Positions 1 through 10,000 of a stretch of 64,000 nt of DNA are shown piece by piece. The stretch is taken from the NCBI RefSeq assembly GCF_033958435.1, contig NC_134137.1:240854501-240918500 (forward strand). Reading direction: 5' to 3'. The stretch's first letter is position 1. Every line of letters starts with the position of its first letter. A model generated the notes under the pieces. The model had not been told where the DNA came from. It was given only the letters and a program-made list of their open reading frames with translations, and ran no database searches. The translations under genes were made by a program, and so were the position numbers. The DNA comes from Carettochelys insculpta (lineage: Eukaryota > Chordata > Testudines > Carettochelyidae).

Positions 1-747
1 TTCAGATACAACAGATTGTGTCCACCTTCCTGCCTAAAACACTTAGATCATCTTTCTTTTTGCAGCACTAAAAGTTCTGAGCCCCTCCAGGTGGGTACCA
101 CAGTGTCTCCAAGTCCTTCATAGATGCACACGACAATCATTAAGACACAAAAAATATCAAACCTCACCCACATCTTTTATCTTAATAAGAGGAGGGATCA
201 GCCAATTTTTACACTAACAGACCCTTTCATACTGTTCAGGAAACTCCCCATATAATTTGGAAGAGTGCTTAAAAGATGATGCAGGCCCAGAAAGACACTG
301 TCCCAGAGCTTTATTTTAAATACTACAGTTTTAATATTTCATGAGTAATAAAACAAATATATTAAAGAAAATTATACATTGTATATAAAAAGTCACAACT
401 AGAAAAAAACTAAATTAGTCTGGAGCTTATTTTTCAGTTCTGATAAAATAGTTAACTGATGGTAACAAAAACAGCAAGCCACAGGTTGAGCAGACTGGTT
501 CAGACAAATATAAGTACCAAAGCTCTAGTAGGAAAACATAAAGAAAGGGGAGCACTCTTCAAATCTCTACAAACTCACTCCACCCATCTTAAATTAGGCA
601 GATGTCAAAAATACATTATAATGTACCTGCTCAACTTCTCTTTGGTGTCCACAGAGCTATTCTGCTTTACACCAATTTAGCCTCTCTTCCTCAAGTTCAA
701 ATTGTTATACAACCATTAATCACCTCTGAGGAAAATGTGGTACAAAA
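1..747. other. No gene seen; AT-rich unique DNA
   Basis: Low-GC sequence with short chance reading frames only. No recognisable repeat ends, exon with splice sites or RNA gene was seen here. Confidence 0.5.
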
Positions 748-905
748 GAGTTATCTCAGTTTGAAACATGGGGGAAACTAAAGCAGAGAAGTGAAGACAC
801 TTGCCCAATTCTACACTGCAAGTCAGCAGCTGAACCAGCATATGAAACTCCTGACCTTCCGACTCTCCACCCTGTGCTGCTTTCCTCCTAACCATTCTGC
901 CACCC
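748..905 (-). repeat. MIR-like SINE fragment (core and 3' part)
   Basis: Reads as the reverse complement of a MIR element: a 'gggggaaactaaagcagaga' stretch, then 'acttgccca', a 'gcaagtcagcagctgaacc' stretch, and a pyrimidine-rich run ending in 'ctaaccattctgccaccctc'. This order (three-way 'gaaactgaggcacagag / cttgcccaaggtcac / gcagagc') is typical of the MIR core read backwards. It is strongly diverged and has no coding role. Confidence 0.6.
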
Positions 906-2983
906 TCAAGAGATTGGAAGCTCTAGTAAACAGGAGTGTACTGACCAGATGAACCAAAATACATTTATGGAGCTTGATCCACATGAATTAGTAAAGAAAA
1001 GAAGGTCTGAGGGGCACAAGTGAATTGGATTAAGTGATACTCCTCTCGGAGATGTTTAAGTCTGCTGTTACCATTTGTGCTGAGACAGAGTAATACATTA
1101 AGCCTCTTATGTAACTTCAGGTGGTTTTTTTTTTTTTTTTTGGAGACATATGGCCAGTTTGTAGAACTAATACATACAAAAATGTGTTTTAAACAGGTAA
1201 AATAAATTAATACATCTGAACTGGGAGCTGGCACAGGGAGTCCACAAACCTGGAGCTGAAATATTACTGCTCTGGAGAGAGACAGTGTTGATTTTCCATG
1301 GTATATTTCTAAGCATTAAAATGCCAGGCCAGCGAGTCTTTCACAGTTACTCATTAGACTTGTTGCTTCTTGGGAGGGCAGTTGAGTCGTCCCTCTCTGT
1401 CCACCCTCCCCATCCAACCTCCCATAGAGTTGCCTCAAGCCAACATGACTTTGCTGACTGGCATTAGCAGGGCACTGCCAGAGGAAAACTTCTGGACTCT
1501 TAGCTTGTCTGTGTTAGTGGAGGGAAAAGGAGGGAGGGTTATGGAAAGTTGTAAGGTTGCAGATACAGAGAGAAGGAGAGCCGTGCCAGAGTGATTTATT
1601 TTTTGGAGGGGGTGAAAGCATGTTTCGTACCCCCTGCAAGAGCTATGCTGGGACTGAGAAAAGTAGTATCCTCTCAGGCAGGTTCCATTTTCCTACATGT
1701 GTTGGTGTAATAAGTTTATGAGGCCACCGGAGGCCTGTAAGCAGGGAACAAATCTCAAACACTGATGATGCTACACCTATTCACACTTTATTACGGAAAT
1801 AAATCAAAAGCAGACTTTCAGCGAAAAACTCACTGCTGTAGTCACCCCAGCCAGGTTCCTGAAGATGCCAATGTCCAAATGTCTTTTAGTATTTCGCTGT
1901 ATGTTTTGGCCACTAGAGGCTCAATTTTTCAATTAAGGATTAACAAAAAATGCTTCAGGTAAATTTGCCAGCCCAGACAATAAGACTTTTGTTCCTGATG
2001 AAAAATTTTATTTATTTAAGCTTTACATTTGTGTTTGTATTTACTTCTTAAAAGATTGCTGGACCTGGAGCTAGGCCATATCATGTTTACACAAAAATTA
2101 AGTTGACCTTACTGAAAATGGAGCAAAAGGCTCACATGAAGATGCTGGGGAACGTTACATCACAAAGCACTGCCCACTCTACACAGAGGTAGCTTTGGAG
2201 CACTGGGAAGAGAAAGGAAGGTTCAGCTGGTTTGGTTTGTCTTTGCTGTAGTGATGTCTGTGGGGCAAAGGAGATGGCTTCCGGGGCGTGCCCTGAGTAT
2301 AAGCTGCTAATTACAAACAATTCATGGAAAGTGTCACTCCTGTTTCTTTTTTTTGGCAACACAAGGAAGATACGGGCATGTACTTGTCTGCACCAGCAGA
2401 ACGGAACTAGGGGAAAGACATCTCATCAGGAGGGAAATTGATTGTATTCAGGTATCCATTATTATGAAAAACTGCCCATCAGACCAATATACTTGGTTCA
2501 GAAATAGAGAGTTGTCACTGTATTCTATGCTATAGATGCCAACACTGATACCATGGGTGCTCCCAGGTACTCATGGGGAATTTGGCAGAGCCAGACCCAA
2601 GTAGCTGATCAGCAAGGCAGCTGAGCAGCATTTTGTCAGCTGGTGGAAAGCAGTGGACAGGGGCCTCTGAGAAGAAAAGCCACAGCATGGGCTGGAAGAG
2701 GCAGAGCAAGCGCAAGGCCTCTGGGAAGGGGGCAGAGTGAGATAGGAAGAGATGAAGTGAGGGCAGCATCTTAAATGAAGAAGCAAATTGCAGGCAAGGC
2801 CCCACAGGGAAGCACTGTCAAGGAGAAACAAAAGTCGGTACCAATGAACAATGTAGCTTCGTCTGACTGTAGGCAAATTTCACCTAATATTCCGATCACA
2901 AATGCAAGCCAATGCCTAGTAGAGTAACCAGAAGTTATTAAGTTTAGTTTAGATAATTCTTAGGGGTGAGCTAGTAAAAGAAC
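906..2983. other. No gene seen
   Basis: Mixed-composition DNA with a poly-T run at about 1123-1141. Reading frames of 60-100 codons occur on both strands but overlap each other and show no domain, repeat or splice context. Confidence 0.45.
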
Positions 2984-3113
2984 CAGTGCTTTTTTTGTGT
3001 CGGTACTTTCCAATACTGAGTACCGGCATCTCAGCAGCTCCAGCTGTAAAATTGGCTGCGGACAGGGAGCCTACTGAGTACTGGTTCCTCTTTTTTTGTT
3101 TAAAAAAACACTG
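2984..3113. mobile_element. Short inverted-repeat element (MITE-like, about 130 bp)
   Basis: Starts 'cagtgctttttttgtgtc' and ends with the near reverse complement 'tttaaaaaaacactg'. Just inside each end lie 'ggtac' and 'gtactgg' segments that also mirror each other. Ends of the CAGTG type fit hAT miniature elements, but the flanking 8-mers do not match, so the target-site duplication is lost or the family is different. Confidence 0.5.
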
Positions 3114-3582
3114 GTTAGGACCATCGCTAATCCTGAAGGGGCCTGGAATTTTTGCATAAATGTAATTTCACTCCTAGTTTCCAGCTGGAACAGGAAGTAC
3201 TGAAATGTCAAGAAAAGGTTTATCTCACTTCAGCTCCAGCCAAAAGCACCCATGGAAGAGACAGAAGAAGCATTTTCTTGGCCAATGAAATGTAATGAGA
3301 GTGGGAGCAGGAGCAGGCTCTTAGTGTACCCATTACAATCACTAGGCATCATGATTTCCAGCCCAATTTTGCAGACTCAGGATATTCTGATAAACGTCTG
3401 AATTCCTTGAATTTGTTTCAGAAAAACCTCCAAGTCAAAACCTTTTTGAGTATTGCTAATTCTTACAGAAAGCTCTTTGATTCTTTCCCATCCTTCAGCT
3501 AACATAGTCAAAGTACCATAATCTATAAAACTAGCTGCAAATCTTGTGAGACCTTCCCAGGCTCTCATGTCTTAGGAGAGTA
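3114..3582. other. No gene seen
   Basis: Nothing recognisable. A 63-codon minus-strand frame near 3377-3568 has no domain resemblance and no gene context. Confidence 0.45.
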
Positions 3583-3705
3583 GCCGTGTTAATCTGCATC
3601 TGCAAAAATAAGGAATCTTGTTGCACCTTTAAGACTAGCAGACATATTCAGGCATAAGATTTCATCAGTAAAACTCGCTTCATCAGCTGCATTTCTATCA
3701 ACTGC
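3583..3705 (-). mobile_element. Penelope-like element 3' tail fragment (old copy)
   Basis: On the minus strand this reads as a PLE 3' tail: 'ctgatga', a purine-rich stretch, 'gaaa', 'cttatgcc', 'gtctgctagtcttaaaggtg', 'caacaagattcctta', then 'agattaacacggctactct'. The same order of blocks occurs in the PLE copies at 4412, 54714 and 55968. It is a dead-on-arrival, tail-only fragment. Confidence 0.75.
3660..3686 (-). ncRNA. Hammerhead-ribozyme-like core in PLE tail
   Basis: On the minus strand CTGATGA (3680-3686) and GAAA (3660-3663) keep the spacing of the two conserved hammerhead boxes around stem II. The intervening stem is weak in this old copy. PLEs of many eukaryotes are known to carry hammerhead motifs in their terminal repeats; activity here is not implied. 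Confidence 0.45.
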
Positions 3706-4411
3706 TTCATTTCATCCAAGGATCCGAAATTTCTCTATAAACATTAATTAATTAAATATCACAGCATCCATGTCAAGTAAGGTAAAAAGTCTGTAGAGGC
3801 ATGAAGTCAAAAAAAAAAACATTTGCAAGCCAGGTTGCCTGAAGTTAGGCAATTATATTCTTATTCATACTTAGGAACCTAAATAAAAATAGTCTTATTT
3901 CCTACATGAGTCATTGCATACTAAGTCCTACAGTGAAAGAGACAAGGGTTTCTGCCTCATCCATCCTCTATACTATGAGGTAAGGGCCCTGCAGAGATAT
4001 GTTATTTGATCATGCTATTAAAGAATCCAGCCACAAAACATGTGCAAAAGAGGGCTTAGCTGAGGATGTTCAGGCAACATTAACATTGATGGCAGTTAGC
4101 TTTTGATTGCTTTACTTTGCAACTTTTTCTTATATTTCAATTACTGTTTGGAAAATAATTTCTTATTGTTTTAAAGAACAAAGACGCTGAAATGGAAACT
4201 GCATCATGTAAAACTATTTGCAAGGGTGCGGCAGAACACTTTCTCCTGCATAATGTGTATTTCTCCTCATTACTAATGTACCCTTCACAGACCATATCCC
4301 ATATGCATGCTGCTACCTATGCTACTATATTGTTACACTGCTATTTAGCACTGAGTGTGTAAGTATATGTACTTGACCTGGGCATCTTGCCCTTTCTCAT
4401 ACTGTGGATGT
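3706..4411. other. No gene seen; lies between two oppositely oriented PLE tails
   Basis: AT-rich DNA with no PLE coding similarity noticed. The flanking tails point away from each other, as in the PLE at 54714-56050, but no open frame or RT/GIY-YIG motif was found between them, so one element is not claimed. Confidence 0.4.
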
Positions 4412-4516
4412 TCTGCCAATTCATCTGATGAAGTGGGTCTTTGCTCAAGAAAGCTTATTCTCCAAATAATCTATTAGTGTATAAGGTGCCGCAGGACTTC
4501 TTGTTGATTTTGAGGA
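4412..4516 (+). mobile_element. Penelope-like element 3' tail fragment
   Basis: Contains 'catctgatgaagtgggtct', then 'aagaaagcttattctcc', 'ctattagtgtataaggtg' and 'ccgcaggacttcttgttg', matching block by block the tail of the PLE at 55968-56050. No coding part precedes it. Confidence 0.8.
4425..4452 (+). ncRNA. Hammerhead-ribozyme-like core in PLE tail
   Basis: CTGATGA (4425-4431), a short hairpin able to form about four pairs (GTGGG with CTCAA, one G-T), then GAAA (4449-4452) followed by 'gcttattc'. This is the arrangement of the conserved hammerhead boxes and stem II. Stems I and III are short or decayed. Confidence 0.5.
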
Positions 4517-4835
4517 ATCTCAGCCTTAGTTTTCAAATTGGTGACTTTACTATAAGGCATATTAATGGGCTCCCTTGTCTACTTCTGTTCTAATTTCCTA
4601 AACTTAGACCCAAGGGGCTTTGTTTAACATGATCTTAACTGCCTCTAGGGTCTTTTTATCAATGAATCAATGAAGAGATTCGTAATTACTGTAAATACAC
4701 CCTGTTTTTGATGGTTTTTAATATTAATTACTTATTTTAAAAATATTCTTTAACTTTATTTCTACCTATTATACGTACTCTTAGAGCCCTGACACTGTTG
4801 TGTCTGAGCACCTCACTGTCTTTTATATATTTATC
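4517..4835. other. No gene seen
   Basis: AT-rich DNA without recognisable elements. Confidence 0.45.
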
Positions 4836-5010
4836 CGCACAGGACCTCAGTGAGTCAGCTGAGTGCTATTATCTTCGTTCTATAGAATGGGAACTGAAGT
4901 AAAGAGAGATTAAGTGACTTGGCCAAGGTCACACCGGAAGTCTATGGCATAGCAGGCTCCTCAACCCAGATCTGCTACATCCTAAATTCATGCTCTCACA
5001 TCTCTGTCAT
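4836..5010 (-). repeat. MIR-like SINE fragment
   Basis: Reverse-orientation MIR signature: 'gggaactgaagtaaagagag', 'attaagtgacttggccaagg', 'tcacaccggaagtctatggc', then a run resembling 'cccagatctgctacatcc'. One of the clearer MIR cores in the window. Confidence 0.7.
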
Positions 5011-5820
5011 CATTAAATAATCTGAATATTTGGTCTGTATTAAACTTTTGCTGATTATTTTATTGTTTTTTTAAAATCTATTCCAGTTGTAATAAAACCA
5101 GAAGAAGCAGGGAGAGCTGATTTTCTGGTCAGGCTTCCGCCCCTTTGGAGCAGTGGAGCAGGGAGAGGAAGTCAGGTTAGGAGAAGCAATTTTCTATCCA
5201 GGCCCCTCCTTATTGTATGTTTCTGCTACTTTTTTGACTCTGAATACTGTTGTAGGGTTTGCTGACTGGTCAGTTCCTTGTTGCTCTGGATGATGTAACC
5301 ACATATGGTTCCTAACTGTCGGAAAAGAAGGAAGAAGAGTAAGGATATGGAAGTGAAAAACCTGATTTACTGTCAAGGGTATATGCTAACAATAGGGGTA
5401 GGGTTATAACAATCATTTTTAAAAACCAGGGTGACAGAAGTGGGGAGACAATAGAAAGGGGAGGGGAGAATAAAAAGGGTGAAAATATTTTGTATACGGC
5501 ACCAAATAATCCCCACCCAAGCTTCCCAGCTGTGCTAGGCTTCCATGAACTGTTCTAGTCAATCCAATCTGGGGTTCCCGTGGCACCCCTGGTTCCCACC
5601 CCCCGTTAGCTGGCATTGGGAAAAAGAGAAGAAAGAAGTCAAACTCCAGGCACAGACTAGTTAATAGAAAATGTGCGGTGTGACCTTGAAGTCCACCAAA
5701 CTTATTTTTCTTTAAACTGAAAAATACAACTTAAACCCTCTCCCCTGCAACCCTGAGTGTTACAAAGTCTGGAAATTAACAATCAAGGAATCCAACAAGA
5801 CAGATTGCTTCTTAATTTCT
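5011..5820. other. No gene seen
   Basis: No recognisable gene or repeat. Minus-strand frames at 5194-5376 and 5419-5616 have no supporting context. Confidence 0.45.
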
Positions 5821-5945
5821 TAGTAGTAGTAGTAGTTCTAGTAAATATTTATATTATGGTAGTACACAACTAGAGCCCCATTATACAAGGCACTGCACAA
5901 ACTCAAAAGGCATTCTCACTAATACACAGCCTATTCAAATTTAGC
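5821..5945. repeat. (TAG)n microsatellite and an old dispersed repeat
   Basis: Begins with a short TAG/TAGTAG run (about 5821-5840), then 'tatggtagtacacaactaga' and 'ccccattatacaaggcactg', 'cacaaactc'. This resembles a widespread amniote interspersed repeat that follows a trinucleotide run, but the family cannot be named safely. Confidence 0.4.
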
Positions 5946-6730
5946 ACTGTTTCACATTATCTTCTGGAATGAACGCGTGCTGCTGGATACGTACTACTGA
6001 TTCTATCTGATGTCACTTCAAGTTATGGGAGAGCTTTGAAAATCAATATGGTCTCTGGGCCCACAAGTTTATGTGAGTCATATTTCTATATATTTTCTTC
6101 AGTGTAATGTGTTTGTAAAGCTTTGGAATAGTGTCTAATTAAAACTGATCTGCTTGGTCTTACTCAGTGCATGAATTACATTGTGCTATAAGCCCAAGTA
6201 AATATACATTGCTAGCTTATACTTTTAATGCACAGTCAAGTTAAAGTAGAATATGATATTGCCAAGCTAGCAGAACATTTACTAAATGATCAGGGAGTCC
6301 AGCAAGTAACTCCCCTAAATTTAAATAGAAAAAAAATTAGTACGGATTTTTCATGTCTATCATGCTCTCTTCCATTCCCCTCTTTCTCCTGTCTCTGCCT
6401 TCACCCTCCCCTCTAGTACTTTGCCCTTGTACCCTTTGCCCTCCTCTTCTCCACATCCCTTTATCCCCACCCTGGTTTCAGGTAACAGGGATGTTGCAAG
6501 TTTTCCCAAAGCCAGAATTACCAACTTCTGAAATTCAGAGTTCAGATTAAATTTAAAAGGAATCCAAACATGCTCAAATCTAGATATGCAATTAGGGCAC
6601 TCAAATCACCTTAATTTTGCTCTGCAGTGACATCATGATGGGGGACAAACCTAACGTGTCTTTAAAAATCAATATAATCAAATCTAGCACCACAAACATT
6701 AAAATACCGCAACCTTAATCATCATTTGAT
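5946..6730. other. No gene seen
   Basis: No recognisable element. A C/T-rich tract at about 6358-6478 produces overlapping chance frames. Confidence 0.45.
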
Positions 6731-6803
6731 GTATTATTGTAGTCGTGTTGGTCCTAGGATATGACAAAGACAAGATCAGTGACTTAATATCTTTTATTCA
6801 ACC
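6731..6803 (-). mobile_element. PLE tail fragment of a second subfamily
   Basis: Reads 'gtagtcgtgttggtcctagg', then 'tgacttaatatcttttattc' and 'aaccaacttctg'. Reverse-complemented this is a PLE-type tail ending in 'ccaacacgactac' preceded by a block that is dispersed through turtle genomes. The hammerhead-box part is missing because the copy is truncated at the SINE side. Confidence 0.55.
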
Positions 6804-6819
6804 AACTTCTGCAAATGCC

Positions 6820-7010
6820 GGGGGAGGGACAGGTCAGTGGTTTGAGCACTGGCCTGCTAAACCCAGAGTTGTGAGGTCAATGCTTGAGGAGGCGGGATGA
6901 GGGCAAAGAGATGTCAGGGGTGGTGGTTGGTCCTGCCAAGAGGGCAGGGGACTGGACTAGATGATCTCCCAAGGTCCCCTCCAGCTCTATGAGATGTGTA
7001 TCTCCATATA
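6820..7010 (+). repeat. tRNA-derived SINE with CR1-like 3' tail
   Basis: The 5' part resembles a tRNA with pol III boxes: A-box-like 'ggtcagtggtttgagcac' near 6832-6849 and a decayed B box near 6873-6886 ('gaggtcaatgctt'). The 3' part, 'ggactagatgatctcccaag' and 'gtcccctccagctctatga', resembles a CR1 LINE 3' end, followed by a short simple-repeat tail. A tRNA head joined to a CR1-like tail is the known design of turtle pol III SINEs mobilised by CR1. It is not a functional tRNA because the acceptor stem is absent. Confidence 0.8.
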
Positions 7011-7020
7011 TAGAATGAAA

Positions 7021-10000
7021 CATCTGCTATTGCACAGTGCCACCAGAAAGCAGAATTAAGTTTAAATTCCCTAACTACACATTTCTGCACTTTGACAAGT
7101 TTGGCTTTCTTTTAAATTTAACCTTAAGAGTGAATAGCTACTTTTATAATTCTTGGGTTTTGGATAACTGTAATATCTGAGTAACATATTTTACCCTAAA
7201 TTACAGATACGTACTCTGTCCCGATTCTCTCTTCACTTAGTTTTCATCTCAGATAATGAGTGCCGATGTGATACAATACGTTGACTATAAATTCAATTGT
7301 AAAAAAAATATGAAAGTTCATTAGATGATATAATGCCCTACAATAACAAATATTAATGGAAAAAAGGTTATTTTTGACAATAAATAACATACAGTTTCAA
7401 GAAAAGCAGCAGAAAAACTGGATTAGTCCACATAAAAAGGGCCTATTGATATGGTTTAAGAAGTGTTCAGATCATGTTTGGTGGAAACCAGAAGATGCTG
7501 CACTGGGAACTAATTAACCAAAACTGGTGTGTAGGATATTCGATTTAACTGGTGGACAAAATAATGAGATGGACAAGTCCACTCATTGGTCCTTTCTGGG
7601 GCCTTTAAAGAAAGAGACTTTGGAGAACAAGAAAAAGAGGCTATTGGCAACAGATTCCCCAAGAGCCACAGTTTAGTGCTAGGCAAGCAGCTCTAAGTGT
7701 CTAAAGCTCAGCCTTCCTGCATACCAACGCACTCTGCATCATCAAAGAGGAGATTACACTCTGCACCTCACACGGAGCACCAGAATCCTAATAACTCTAG
7801 AACATCAGACTCAGCAGTCTAGAAGTCCAGTGGGGGAATTTATTATCAGGATTATCTAGTAAATTCATTATCATCCCTATTTACCTATGTCCTTTAATGG
7901 TAGGCAACCCTCCCTTCAGCAAAAAGAGCCGGACTTAACTCTTCTCTAGAGTGCTTTGCTGTCTCAGGATTTCTAAGCTCTGCCAGTGTGCTGGTGCTCA
8001 TACTGGTGAGTGTTCTGCTAATTTAAAGAACTACAAAGTTCTTAGGATCTCTTCTTATCTTAAATGATATACAGTCAATAGTCATTTGACCACTGCAATG
8101 CTGCCTCTTCCAGATTATGGGTGTGGGGGCCAGCACCTAGATACATCATTAACACAGTGAAGCATAGCACACATCCATAGGGAATCTTTAATGGACACTG
8201 GAGCAAATGCCTTGGGATCACTAATGCCTATAGACAGTGGTTTGGGGTTATTTACTGTCCATAGAGACCAGAAGAGCCCTCAGTTGTATGCAAAATACAC
8301 AGTAAGCGGCACAAAACTCATTTTTTCTCTCCCTGCAAAGGATGAATGACTGAGACAGCCCAGATGGATTCACACTCATTTGTTTAGGGAAATGCTGTAT
8401 CTCAAATCAGATGTTTAGATGACATAAGTCAGCCCCTCAAGCGTTTGCTCTAGTTCTATGTTCACTCATGCTGTTCTTAAGAAACACACCTTCAAATCTG
8501 GAGACAGTGGCACTCTGCCCAACAGTTTTATTTATACACTTACAGAAATGCAGATTATTCCTGTAATCATCCTCTCCAGTCCCCCGTTCAGTGCAACTGC
8601 CCTCAACAAACAAAACAGTTTAAAACTGACCCTTTGTCTTGCCGAGCTACTAGCCAGCTCAATATGGCAGCAAGCTACAGCTTTAAAGTCAAAATTGCCC
8701 AAATGTGAGTAATGAATTCAGAGCTTGTTTTGGTTTAGGGCTGTGTTTTATTTATTAGGTATGGATATTTTTAAATATATTGGCTGTAAATTCAGCACAG
8801 AATTGCTTTGGATTTTTCCTAAATTAGTCATTTGTTACGGACAAAGGAGCCAGGCCTGTGGGCAGAGTAGGGAGCATTGCTAGATGCTCCTGTTCACAGT
8901 CCGCAGTATACCAGGTCTCTTTTCTTGGCCAGGAAGCCAGGGCATGACACAAAGCAGACCTTATTTTTGCAACCTAGAGGGACATGTTAATTATTTATAT
9001 CTTTCTTAATAGACCACCACCATGGCCAAGCTATGAACCAAGCTGTGAAAACACCTTTGACTCATATTAAACTCATGTTTAGACAGTGGAAGATGTAATT
9101 TTTAATAAGCCTCACCCTGCCCATGTTGTTTTATTTATTAATGTCACTTCAGCTGCCATAAGTCTATCACCTGGAGTTTTAGAAGCTGTGCTCTGTGTAA
9201 CTTCAATTGAAACACTGCCTCCACTATCTGCATTTCTCCAACTCCAGTTTCCGAGGTAATAAAGTATTTCTGAGAAAATACAAAACACAGTTGGTTATCA
9301 TCTTAAAAAAAGAGGTTTCCCTTCTGGGTTTTTAGTGTATTCCGAGTATGAAATGGTGCTGGCACAGGCATTCCACAAGAAAAAGGCAGGATGTGAAAGC
9401 CCTTTGCTTTTATTATTAACGTGCTAGTCTGCCATTTATTTGTGGAATGCCAATAACTAAAACAATCAAGGGTCCCCCAGCTGGTTTTCAGACAGAAGCA
9501 GACGAATGGGAGCAGTGAGGAATTTCCTGAGTTGGGACGAATGGCGCAGTTCACGGCTGTGTCAGAAATTGAGAATTTGGATCTGGCACTGGGAGGGCTG
9601 AGCACCTGTTTTGGAGACCTAAGCCTTGTTAAGAATGGGAGCCAGAGGAAAAGATGCAATAAGAAAATAGGGACAAACTACTCTAAGCTGCAAAACAGCT
9701 TAGAGTGCAGGATTAGGAACGTAGAATGCTCAGGGTAAAATGCTGGTGACTCCGATGTCCACAGTAAACCCCACTTTGAATTCATTCAGGTAGGACCTCA
9801 GTGTTGGAATCTTGCCCCCCAAAGTCTTTAACAATGGTAGTGGTGAGAGGAAAAGGCACTGTAAATACAGCTGAGGCACAGATTTCATAGCAGCAGAAGA
9901 AAGATATCATCAGCATAATTCTATAACACCTAACAGACATGTACCACTCAGGAAGCTTACATTAATCTGCCTTGCTGAAGTACCTTCTGCAAAACCCACC

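Noticed and set aside
2984..3113. hAT element with target-site duplication
   Set aside because: Inverted ends are clear but flanking 8-mers AAAAGAAC and GTTAGGAC do not match, so only a generic MITE-like call was kept.
6820..6900. tRNA gene
   Set aside because: Pol III-like boxes are present, but there is no acceptor stem and a CR1-like tail follows, so it is a SINE.
9303..9659. Minus-strand frame of 118 codons in unique DNA
   Set aside because: No recognisable domain, no splice-flanked neighbours and partly overlapped by an antisense frame.
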